Assembly (NCBI GenBank): GCA_902493915.1
Contig: CABUQY010000006.1
Location: 1-36,021, forward strand
Length of the DNA stretch: 36,021 nucleotides
Direction of reading: 5' to 3'
Source of the DNA: an uncultured Collinsella sp.
Lineage (GTDB): Bacteria > Actinomycetota > Coriobacteriia > Coriobacteriales > Coriobacteriaceae
The translations under genes were made by a program, and so were the position numbers. Below are positions 8,268-15,638 of this stretch, piece after piece. Position 1 is the first letter of the stretch. Each line of letters opens with the position of its first letter. The notes beneath the pieces were generated by a model. That model ran no database searches. It was not told the origin of the DNA and saw only the letters and a program-made list of their open reading frames with translations.

Positions 8268-8344
8268 GTCCCCATCGTCTAGCGGCCAAGGACGCCACCC
8301 TTTCAAGGTGGATATCGCGGGTTCGAATCCCGCTGGGGGCACCA
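8268..8344 (+). tRNA. tRNA-Glu (anticodon TTC)
   Basis: A full cloverleaf can be drawn: acceptor stem GTCCCCA with TGGGGGC, D arm, anticodon stem CCACC-CTTTCAA-GGTGG with anticodon TTC, and T arm GCGGG-TTCGAAT-CCCGC. The CCA end is encoded (8342-8344). A terminator follows 13 nt later. Confidence 0.95.
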
Positions 8345-8356
8345 TTTAAATTAAGA

Positions 8357-8388
8357 AGCCCGTTACCCCCGCGGTGACGGGCTTTTTG
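8357..8388 (+). terminator. Terminator of tRNA-Glu
   Basis: AGCCCGTTACC pairs with GGTGACGGGCT around a 5-nt loop and is followed by TTTTT. Confidence 0.88.
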
Positions 8389-8451
8389 CTACCGATATGC
8401 CGGGATTCGAACCCGGCAGGGTGCGGATCCCGGCATCATCGCAAGGCCTGT

Positions 8452-8666
8452 GGTCAAAAAATGGCAAATATGAGTACTGTTACCATTTTAGTTACAGAGA
8501 TTTCATGCCTTCAGAAGGCGATTTAGCCGTCAGGCGTCCTACGGCGGAAAAATTGCAGACGTTTATCGGCTAAGTACTTGGGCATATGTTGCGTAACACT
8601 ACATATTTTGCAAATAAATAATGTTACAGGACTTGTGACAGTACTCATATTTGACGTTTTTTGCCC
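8452..8666. mobile_element. MITE-like non-coding element with 32-bp terminal inverted repeats
   Basis: Bases 8452-8483 and 8635-8666 are inverted copies of each other, matching at 28 of 32 positions and sharing AAATATGAGTACTGT. The 215-nt element carries no gene. It contains internal GTTAC/GTAAC motifs like those of the repeat pair at 8033-8172. It lies between the tRNA-Glu terminator and the glnN terminator in a 446-nt gap. No target-site duplication is obvious, so mobility is an inference. Confidence 0.5.
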
Positions 8667-8723
8667 ATAGCCCTTTATACCTAGGCAAATCGGCGGCAAA
8701 ACGGGCTTCAAAGCGTCCTTCGC

Positions 8724-8759
8724 AAACAAAAACCGGGGCCCGCATGATGCGGACCCCGG
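8724..8759 (-). terminator. Terminator of glnN
   Basis: On the minus strand CCGGGGTCCGC pairs with GCGGGCCCCGG (one mismatch pair) and is followed by TTTTTGTTT. Confidence 0.85.
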
Positions 8760-8790
8760 CTCAATACCGTGACGATATGTCAGTTACGCC

Positions 8791-10878
8791 CTACACGTAG
8801 AACAGGATGTCGTCGTAGGTCGGGACCGGCCAGTAGTCGGCTGCCACGATCTCCTCCATGGCGTCCACGGCGGCACGCAGCGCATCCATAGCGGGAACGA
8901 CCTCGTGCGCGTACACGTTGGCCTGCTCTTGGCCATCGAGGGCCTCAGCCTTCTGATGCACGGCGTCAAGCGCCTTGATGGAGTCGTTGATGGTGGTGAT
9001 ACCGTTGCAGAGCTTGTTGAGCGTGTTCTGCTCGCACTGCATGGCGGCCTCGGCACCGGCGGCACGAATAGTCTCAAGGCCCTTAGCGACCTTGGTGGCA
9101 TAGGCGGTAATGACCGGGCGATAGGTACGACGCGCCTCGCGAACCATCGTGGTGGCCTCGATGTTCATGAGCTTGTTGTACTTCTCGAGCTTGCAGTCGT
9201 AGCGGCACTGAGCCTCGGCCTTGGTCAGGACACCCGTCTCCTCAAAGAGTGCGATGGCCTTATCGGAAACAAAGGCGGGCAGGGCGTCGGCCGTGGTCTT
9301 GTTGTTGGCAAGACCACGCTTCTCGGCCTCAACGGGCCACTCATCGGAGTAGCCGTCACCGGAGAACAGGATGCGCTGGTGGTCGGTCAGGACCTTCTTG
9401 CAGTACTCGAGCGCAGCGTCCTGGAACTCATCCTCGGGCGTACCCTCAAGCGCGTCGGCGAAGGACTTGAGCGACTTGGCCACGGCGGCATCGAGCACCA
9501 GGTTGGAGTCGGAAACGTTCTGCTCGGAGCCGCAGGCACGGAACTCAAACTTGTTGCCGGTGAAGGCGAACGGGGAGGTGCGGTTGCGGTCGGTGTTGTC
9601 CTGCATCAGTTTGGGCAGGGTATCGGCGCCCAGGTCGAGCACGCCGCGCGTGGCATGGACGGAAGCCTTGCCATCGATGATCTTCTCGACGACCTCGGTA
9701 AGCTGGTCGCCCAGGAAGATGGACATAATCGCCGGAGGAGCCTCGTTGGCGCCCAGACGATGATCGTTGCCGGCCGAGGCAACGGAGGCACGCAGAAGCT
9801 CCTGATAGTTATCGACGGCCTCGATCACCGCGGTGAGGAAGACGATGAACTGCAGGTTGTCGAGCGGGGTGTCGCCCGGGTCGAGCAGATTCTCGGATTC
9901 GGTGCCAAGCGACCAGTTGTTGTGCTTGCCCGAACCGTTAATGCCCTCGAAGGGCTTCTCGTGCAGCAGGCAGACCAAGTCATGGCGGGAGGCGATGAGC
10001 TTCATCTTCTCCATCATGACCAGATTCTGGTCGATGGCCTCGTTGACTTCGCCATAGACGGGGGCAAGCTCATGCTGGCAGGGAGCAACCTCGTTGTGCT
10101 TGGTCTTGGCGGGAATGCCAAGCGCCCACAGCTCATCGTCCAGATCCTTCATATAGGCCGAGACGGTGGGGCGGATAGCGCCAAAGTAGTGCTCCTCGAG
10201 CTCCTGGCCCTTGCAGGGAGCGGCGCCAAAGAGGGTGCGGCCGGTAATGACCAGGTCCTTGCGCTTGCGGTAGGCGTCCTTCTTGATCAGGAAGTACTCC
10301 TGCTCGTCGCCCACGGAAGGAACGACCTTCTTGGGGGTCTTGCCAAACAGCGCCAAAACGCGCTTAGACTCACGCGAGAGCGCGGTCATGGAGCGCAGCA
10401 GCGGGGTCTTCTTGTCCAGGGCCTCGCCCGTGTAGGAGCAGAAAGCCGTGGGGATGCACAGGACATCGTCCTTGATAAAGGCGGGGCTGGTGGGATCCCA
10501 AGCGGTGTAGCCACGGGCCTCGAAGGTGGCACGCAGGCCGCCGTTGGGGAAGCTGGAGGCGTCCGGCTCGCCCTGGATGAGGTTCTTGCCCGTAAACTTG
10601 GTAATGGCGGTGCCGTCGTGGTTGGGCTCCAAGAAGCTGTCGTGCTTCTCGGAAGTAATGCCCGAAAGAGGCTGGAACCAGTGCGCGTAGTGCGTCGCGC
10701 CCTTGGAGATGGCCCAGACCTTCATGGCATGGGCAACGGCGTTGGCCACATCCAGGTCGAGCGGCTCACCGCCCTCGAGGGTTGCAGCAAGGCGCTTCCA
10801 AATGTCCTTGGGGAGGTAGTCCTTCATGACTTCCTCAGAGAACACCATGGTCCCGAAGCGGTCAGTAAGTTCGGCCAT
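8791..10878 (-). CDS. glnN: Type III glutamine synthetase
   Basis: This enzyme makes glutamine from glutamate, ammonia and ATP in the cytoplasm. At 695 residues it has the length of the GlnN (type III) family, much longer than type I enzymes. Typical segments include FRMAELTDRFGTMVFSEEVM at the N terminus, EPNHDGTAITKFTGK, VGDEQEYFLI, NEVAPCQHELAPVYGEVNEA and the nucleotide-site segment EGINGSGKHNNWSLG. The start was placed at ATG 10878, which has GAAGGGAG 6 nt upstream; the open frame to 10941 crosses the leader. It is a single gene with its own terminator. The upstream region holds a perfect 7-bp palindrome (10964-10984), a candidate nitrogen-control site. Confidence 0.95.
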   Translation of the reverse strand: MAELTDRFGTMVFSEEVMKDYLPKDIWKRLAATLEGGEPLDLDVANAVAHAMKVWAISKGATHYAHWFQPLSGITSEKHDSFLEPNHDGTAITKFTGKNLIQGEPDASSFPNGGLRATFEARGYTAWDPTSPAFIKDDVLCIPTAFCSYTGEALDKKTPLLRSMTALSRESKRVLALFGKTPKKVVPSVGDEQEYFLIKKDAYRKRKDLVITGRTLFGAAPCKGQELEEHYFGAIRPTVSAYMKDLDDELWALGIPAKTKHNEVAPCQHELAPVYGEVNEAIDQNLVMMEKMKLIASRHDLVCLLHEKPFEGINGSGKHNNWSLGTESENLLDPGDTPLDNLQFIVFLTAVIEAVDNYQELLRASVASAGNDHRLGANEAPPAIMSIFLGDQLTEVVEKIIDGKASVHATRGVLDLGADTLPKLMQDNTDRNRTSPFAFTGNKFEFRACGSEQNVSDSNLVLDAAVAKSLKSFADALEGTPEDEFQDAALEYCKKVLTDHQRILFSGDGYSDEWPVEAEKRGLANNKTTADALPAFVSDKAIALFEETGVLTKAEAQCRYDCKLEKYNKLMNIEATTMVREARRTYRPVITAYATKVAKGLETIRAAGAEAAMQCEQNTLNKLCNGITTINDSIKALDAVHQKAEALDGQEQANVYAHEVVPAMDALRAAVDAMEEIVAADYWPVPTYDDILFYV

Positions 10879-10963
10879 ACGGAACTCCCTTCGTATCGGC
10901 ACCGCGTGAGAAGCGGTGTTGATTACTAACGAACGAGTCATAGCTTAGACTCGCCGTGTTTCC

Positions 10964-10984
10964 GCAACATTACCGTTATGTTGC
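10964..10984. promoter_or_regulatory. Palindrome upstream of glnN, candidate operator
   Basis: GCAACAT (10964-10970) and ATGTTGC (10978-10984) are a perfect inverted repeat spaced by 7 nt, 86 nt before the glnN start. On the minus strand the same stretch reads GTAAT-N6-GAAAC, close to the actinobacterial GlnR box gTnAc-N6-GaAAc. The binding protein is not known. Confidence 0.4.
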
Positions 10985-11089
10985 TGTCGCGAAACCAATC
11001 AATGAGGTTACCGCATCGCGGCGGCGTTGCCACCCTCAACAGCCAATCAACTGTATAAATTGCAGACCTTTCCCCATGGTTTAAGGGTA

Positions 11090-11165
11090 GTCAATTTGGG
11101 ATGGGGCTCTATTAACTGGTATTTCACATCAGATACCAGTCTTTATAGCCCCATCCTAGATTGAC
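11090..11165. repeat. Long 33-bp inverted repeat (hairpin) between glnN and metF
   Basis: Arms 11090-11122 and 11133-11165 match at 27 of 33 positions, two of the differences being G-U pairs in RNA, around a 10-nt loop. The closing part ACTGGTAT/ATACCAGT and the middle GGATGGGGCT/AGCCCCATCC are perfect. No T-run follows on either strand and no gene overlaps. Confidence 0.7.
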
Positions 11166-11174
11166 CGCCCTGTT

Positions 11175-11206
11175 ATAGGAAATGCCGATAGCAAAGCATT
11201 TTCTAT
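11175..11206. repeat. Second hairpin upstream of metF
   Basis: ATAGGAAATGC (11175-11185) and GCATTTTCTAT (11196-11206) are inverted copies with one mismatch, 9 nt after the larger hairpin. A possible metF -10 box TAGAAT lies at 11256-11261. Confidence 0.5.
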
Positions 11207-11304
11207 TGGTATCCCCAAATAGCGAGTGAAACTCCACCGTGACACAGTGGTGCTGTAGAATCCTTACAACACATCACACTATTACGTATCTAGAGGAGCA
11301 CGAT

Positions 11305-12177
11305 ATGCGCGTCGACGAGGTTTTTAAGCAGGCAGCATCCCAGGGCACCGCACCCGTTTCGTTTGAGATGTTCCCGCCCAAGGGCGAGCTTACCCTCGAC
11401 ACGGCTCGCGAGGTGGCAGGCAATCTGTGCAAGCTTTCGCCGAGCTTTGTCTCGGTCACCTGCTCGGCTGGCGGCTCGGGCAACGGCGCCACCACCGCCC
11501 CCATCGCGCATATGATTACGAGCGAATTCGATACACCCTCGGTGGCACACCTTACCTGCGTGGGCCGGTCGCACGCCGATATCGCCGCCAAGATCGACGA
11601 GTATCGCACCGCCGGCGTGGAAAACATCCTGGCCCTGCGTGGTGATCTTCCCGCTGGCGCGACCGAGGACGACAAGCCCGCCTCCGACTACGCCTACGCC
11701 CGCGACCTCATCCCCGAGCTCGTCGACGCCGGCTTTTGTGTGGGCGCCGCAGCCTACCCCGAAGGTCACATCGCCTGTGAGGACCTCAACCTCTCGGTCG
11801 AACACCTCAAGCAAAAGCAGGACGCCGGCGCAAGCTTCTTTGTGACGCAACTCTTCTTTGATAATGAGTGCTTCTACCGCTTCCGCGAGCTTGCCGATAA
11901 AGCGGGCATCACGGTGCCCATCACCGCGGGCATCATGCCGTTTATGGGCAAGTCGCAGATTAGCCGCATGGTCTTTATGTGCGGCGCGTCGCTGCCCTCC
12001 CCCGTCATCAAGATTCTCGCCAAGTACGAGAACGACCCCGAGAGCCTGCAGGCAGCCGGTGTAGATTATGCCGCCCGCCAGCTTTGCGACCTCAAGGAGC
12101 ACGGCGCCGACGGCCTGCACCTGTACACTATGAACCGTCCTGCGATCGCCGCGACCATTATGGAGCGCCTGGGGTAA
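11305..12177 (+). CDS. metF: 5,10-methylenetetrahydrofolate reductase
   Basis: This FAD enzyme reduces methylene-THF to methyl-THF, the methyl donor for methionine synthase. The 290 residues from ATG 11305 match the MetF TIM barrel, with VSFEMFPPKGE near the N terminus and the family segments LALRGD, AAYPEGH and FFVTQLFFDNECFYRF. The start is supported by GAGGAG 7 nt upstream; the longer frame from 11239 runs through the leader. The stop codon overlaps the start of the next gene (TAATG). The three genes metF, activation protein and metH are thus one operon carrying out the folate to homocysteine methyl transfer. Two hairpins lie upstream; no riboswitch was recognised. Confidence 0.95.
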   Translation: MRVDEVFKQAASQGTAPVSFEMFPPKGELTLDTAREVAGNLCKLSPSFVSVTCSAGGSGNGATTAPIAHMITSEFDTPSVAHLTCVGRSHADIAAKIDEYRTAGVENILALRGDLPAGATEDDKPASDYAYARDLIPELVDAGFCVGAAAYPEGHIACEDLNLSVEHLKQKQDAGASFFVTQLFFDNECFYRFRELADKAGITVPITAGIMPFMGKSQISRMVFMCGASLPSPVIKILAKYENDPESLQAAGVDYAARQLCDLKEHGADGLHLYTMNRPAIAATIMERLG

Positions 12178-12965
12178 TGGAAAAACCGCACATCGATACA
12201 ACCGCTGTCGAAGTGCCGGCCGACCTTGCGTCGCCGGCGCTTTACCGTGTCGATGCTGCGCACCATCCCCGTGTCGACCGTGCCGAGATGCTGCGGTATC
12301 TGGGTTACGGCGGCCAGCAGATTGAGCCCGAGCTGTCACGACGTATTGAGCTTGTGGTCGAGCGTCTGGAACTGGACATTGAGCCCCGTGGCGTGCGCCG
12401 CGTGTTTGCCGTCGATGCCACGGGCGTGGACGAACAAAGTGAGCCTTGCATTCGCTTGGTCGGCACCAACGTTGAGCTGCGAGGTCGCGATATCTATCGA
12501 CATCTCAAAGATGCCCGCTTTGCCGCGCTCATGGCATGCACCCTCGGCATGGACGCCGAGCGTCGCCTGCGCACCACGGGAGCCCAACATCCTCTGGAGG
12601 GCGCCGTGCTCGACGCCGCGTGCTCCGCTTACGTGGAAGCCGCCGTTGAGCAAATGGACCAGCAGGTCAAGACGGACGCCGCCATTCATGGGCTCGCCGG
12701 CAACTGGCGCTTTAGTCCCGGCTACGGCGACTGCCCGCTCTCGGCCCAGCGCTCGATCGTCAACGCGCTCAACGCCACGCGGCTCATCGGGCTTACCGTC
12801 ACGCCCACCAGCCTGCTCATGCCCACCAAAAGCGTGACCGCGGTGATCGGTCTGTTTGACGGCGAGGTCCACGACGCCCAAAGCCGCCCCACCTGCAATA
12901 TCTGCCGCATGCGCGAGAACTGCCGCTTCCGCGCCGCTCACACCACCTGCTATTCCAGCCATTAG
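12177..12965 (+). CDS. Stand-alone methionine synthase activation (reactivation) domain protein
   Basis: This 262-residue protein corresponds to the C-terminal activation domain of MetH, which binds S-adenosylmethionine and re-methylates oxidised cob(II)alamin. The diagnostic segment is RFSPGYGDCPLSAQR, the equivalent of the RxxPGY SAM-binding motif, followed by GLTVTPTSLLMPTKSVTAVIGL. The C terminus has a Cys cluster (TCNICRMRENCRFR) common in stand-alone versions; a metal-binding role is possible but unproven. The start ATG overlaps the metF stop by one base. The downstream MetH lacks this domain, so the two must work together in trans, as described for Thermotoga maritima MetH and its separate partner. 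Confidence 0.9.
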   Translation: MEKPHIDTTAVEVPADLASPALYRVDAAHHPRVDRAEMLRYLGYGGQQIEPELSRRIELVVERLELDIEPRGVRRVFAVDATGVDEQSEPCIRLVGTNVELRGRDIYRHLKDARFAALMACTLGMDAERRLRTTGAQHPLEGAVLDAACSAYVEAAVEQMDQQVKTDAAIHGLAGNWRFSPGYGDCPLSAQRSIVNALNATRLIGLTVTPTSLLMPTKSVTAVIGLFDGEVHDAQSRPTCNICRMRENCRFRAAHTTCYSSH

Positions 12966-12974
12966 GAGCCCTCG

Positions 12975-15530
12975 ATGTTTACTCCGCTTATCACTCATGA
13001 TCCTGACGGCACTGCATTGGCGGCACCCGTTGATGCCGCACGTCGCAACGGCGCCGCGTACAAGACGCGCACGATCGACGATCTGCGCATTAAGGACGAT
13101 CGCCTGCATGCGGCCGTCGAGGGCACGGGACACCTGCTGTTCGACGGCGGCATGGGCACCATGTTGCAGGCCGCCGGCATGAAGGCGGGCGCCCTGCCCG
13201 AGCTGCTCAACTTTGAGGAGCCCCAGGTTATCACCGATATCCAACGTCAATATGTCGAGGCTGGCTGTGACGTGATCACCGCCAACACCTTTGGCGCTAA
13301 CGCCCACAAGCTCGACGGTGCCGCCACCGTGGCAGACGTCTTTGCCGCGGCCGTCACCTGCGCCCGCGAGGCCGGCGCCCGCTACGTCGCCGGCGACATC
13401 GGCCCCATCGGCGCGCTGCTTCGTCCCTTAGGCACCCTCAGCTTTGACGAAGCCTATGACCTCTTTGCCGAGGAAGTGCGCGCCGGCGTCGATGCGGGTG
13501 TGGACCTCTTTATTATCGAAACCATGACCGACCTTGCCGAGATCAAGGCGGCCGTCCTCGCCTGCCGCGAAAACTCCGACCTGCCCGTCTTTGCCACCAT
13601 GACCTTTGAGGAGGACGGCCGCACCTTCCTGGGCACGAGTCCCGAGGTTGCCGCCATCACGCTCGATGCCATCGGCGCCGACGTTTTGGGCATCAACTGC
13701 AGCCAAGGACCGGCCGAGCTCCGAGGACTCGCCGCGCGTATGCTCACCGTTACCGACAAACCCGTTATGGTGCAGGCCAATGCGGGACTCCCCCACGTGG
13801 ACGATGACGGCAACACCGTCTTTGATATCCAGGCACCCGAGTACGCCGAGGCCGTCGCCGGCATGATCGCCGACGGCGTGAGCGTCGTGGGCGGCTGCTG
13901 CGGCACCACGCCGGCGCACATGGCAGCGCTGCGCACGCTTATCGATAACCACACGCCCAGTCCGCGCCACCGCAAGCCCAGCATGTCGGTCACAAGCGCC
14001 CAGACCGTGGTGGACCTCCCCTGCGATGGCCACAAAATCGCCGTCATCGGCGAGCGCATCAACCCCACCGGCAAAAAGCGCCTGCAGCAGGCCCTGCGCG
14101 ACGGCGATCTGGACTACGTGGTGAGCCAGGGCATCAGCCAGCAGGAGCAGGGCGCCGACATCCTGGACGTCAACGTGGGCCTGCCCGAGATCGACGAGGT
14201 CAAGATTATCCAACAGGCGACCGAACAGCTCCAGGGCTCCACGCTCCTGCCGCTGCAGATCGACTCCACCGATCCTGCAGCCGTCGAGGCCGCCGTGCGC
14301 CGCTACGCCGGCAAGCCCATCATCAACTCGGTCAATGGCAAGCAGCAGATCATGGATGAGATCTTTCCGCTGGTCGCCCACTACGGCACCAACGTTGTCG
14401 GCCTTACGCTCGACGAAGGCGGCATCCCCGATACCGCCGAGGCCCGCTTCGCCATCGCCGAGCGCATCGTGGCCGAGGCTGCCCGCTACGGCATCGGACC
14501 GGACCGCATCCTCATCGACTGCCTGGTCATGACCGCCTCGACCAATCAACGCCAGGCAGAGCAGATCCTGCGCGCCATGTCCCTGTGCAAGGAGCGTCTG
14601 GGCGTCAAATGCGCGCTCGGCGTGTCGAACATCAGCTTTGGCCTGCCCGCTCGCCCGCTGCTGGGTTCGGTCTTTTTAGCTGCCGCTTTTGGCGCGGGCC
14701 TGGACGCCCCCATCATGAACCCGGGTTCCAAGCGCTTTATGGATACCGTCTACAGCTATCGCGTCCTGAGCGTTGAGGACGAGGGCTCGACCGGATACAT
14801 CGAGCGCTACGCCGGCTGGACCGATCCGTACAAGATCGCCGCCAACCCGGCAGCAGCTCAGGCTGTATCGAGTGATGCCGCGCCTGCCGCGGGCACCGCC
14901 ACCAGCGTTGACGATGACCCCATCCGCCACATGGTCGTCTCGGGCCGCAAAGGCGAGATCGCTGCCGAAACCGAGCGTCTGCTGACAGACCACGACGCCA
15001 TGGACCTCATCAACAATCACTTTATCCCCGCCCTCGACGAGGTGGGCGTCCTCTTTGACCAGGGCAAGTTCTTCTTGCCGCAGCTTATGGCCTCGGCCGA
15101 GGCCGCGCGCGTGGGCTTTGACACCATCAAGCGCCTGATGCCCGCCGGCGAGATCGCCGACAAGGGCAAGATCTGCGTGGCCACCGTCAAGGGCGACATC
15201 CACGATATTGGCAAGAACATCGTCAAAATGCTGCTCGACAACTACGGCTACACCGTCTTTGACCTGGGCCGCGACGTCGATCCGCAGGAGGTACTCAAGA
15301 CCGTCAAGGAGCGCGATGTCAAACTCGTCGGCCTCTCGGCGCTTATGACCACCACAGTCGTCGCCATGGAAGAGACCATCAAGCTGCTTCATGCCGAGGT
15401 GCCGGGCGTCAAGATCATCGTAGGCGGCGCCGTACTCACCCCCGAATACGCCAAGCAGATCGGCGCGGACTACTACGCCAAGGACGCCGCCGAAAGCGCT
15501 CGTATCGCCGAAGAGGTCTTTGGGCAGTAA
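12975..15530 (+). CDS. metH: Cobalamin-dependent methionine synthase lacking the activation domain
   Basis: This enzyme transfers the methyl group of methyl-THF to homocysteine through cobalamin. At 851 residues it has only three modules. The first is the homocysteine domain (about 50-330), with zinc Cys in GINCSQGP (about 241) and GGCCGTTP (about 307-308). The second is the pterin domain (about 350-620), beginning VIGERINPTGKK. The third, after an Ala/Ser linker, is the B12 cap and binding module (about 650-850), with the lower-ligand His in GDIHDIGKN (about 743). The usual fourth module is encoded by the gene just upstream. ATG 12975 is preceded by GGAG. No terminator is obvious after the stop; a perfect 12-bp inverted repeat starts 26 nt later. 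Confidence 0.95.
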   Translation: MFTPLITHDPDGTALAAPVDAARRNGAAYKTRTIDDLRIKDDRLHAAVEGTGHLLFDGGMGTMLQAAGMKAGALPELLNFEEPQVITDIQRQYVEAGCDVITANTFGANAHKLDGAATVADVFAAAVTCAREAGARYVAGDIGPIGALLRPLGTLSFDEAYDLFAEEVRAGVDAGVDLFIIETMTDLAEIKAAVLACRENSDLPVFATMTFEEDGRTFLGTSPEVAAITLDAIGADVLGINCSQGPAELRGLAARMLTVTDKPVMVQANAGLPHVDDDGNTVFDIQAPEYAEAVAGMIADGVSVVGGCCGTTPAHMAALRTLIDNHTPSPRHRKPSMSVTSAQTVVDLPCDGHKIAVIGERINPTGKKRLQQALRDGDLDYVVSQGISQQEQGADILDVNVGLPEIDEVKIIQQATEQLQGSTLLPLQIDSTDPAAVEAAVRRYAGKPIINSVNGKQQIMDEIFPLVAHYGTNVVGLTLDEGGIPDTAEARFAIAERIVAEAARYGIGPDRILIDCLVMTASTNQRQAEQILRAMSLCKERLGVKCALGVSNISFGLPARPLLGSVFLAAAFGAGLDAPIMNPGSKRFMDTVYSYRVLSVEDEGSTGYIERYAGWTDPYKIAANPAAAQAVSSDAAPAAGTATSVDDDPIRHMVVSGRKGEIAAETERLLTDHDAMDLINNHFIPALDEVGVLFDQGKFFLPQLMASAEAARVGFDTIKRLMPAGEIADKGKICVATVKGDIHDIGKNIVKMLLDNYGYTVFDLGRDVDPQEVLKTVKERDVKLVGLSALMTTTVVAMEETIKLLHAEVPGVKIIVGGAVLTPEYAKQIGADYYAKDAAESARIAEEVFGQ

Positions 15531-15555
15531 CATAACGGAAACAACCGAGCACCAA

Positions 15556-15593
15556 AACGTGCCGCACACGCCACTTGGCACGTGCGGCACGTT
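15556..15593. promoter_or_regulatory. 12-bp palindrome containing GTGCGGCAC
   Basis: AACGTGCCGCAC (15556-15567) and GTGCGGCACGTT (15582-15593) are perfect inverted repeats, 46 nt upstream of the UPF0210 start. No T-run follows, so it looks more like an operator than a terminator. The same GTGCGGCAC motif occurs in the promoter region of the 3626 gene. Confidence 0.45.
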
Positions 15594-15638
15594 AGAATAG
15601 AAAAGACTATGCTCGTTTTGGCAGATAGGAGCGCAAGG

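Noticed and set aside
8905..10929. 674-residue open frame on the plus strand opposite glnN
   Set aside because: It is a complete antisense shadow of the glutamine synthetase gene, caused by GC-rich third codon positions. The translation has no recognisable motif and no ribosome binding site.
11090..11165. Riboswitch upstream of metF (SAM or cobalamin)
   Set aside because: The long simple hairpin does not show the multi-helix junction or conserved boxes of known SAM or B12 riboswitches.
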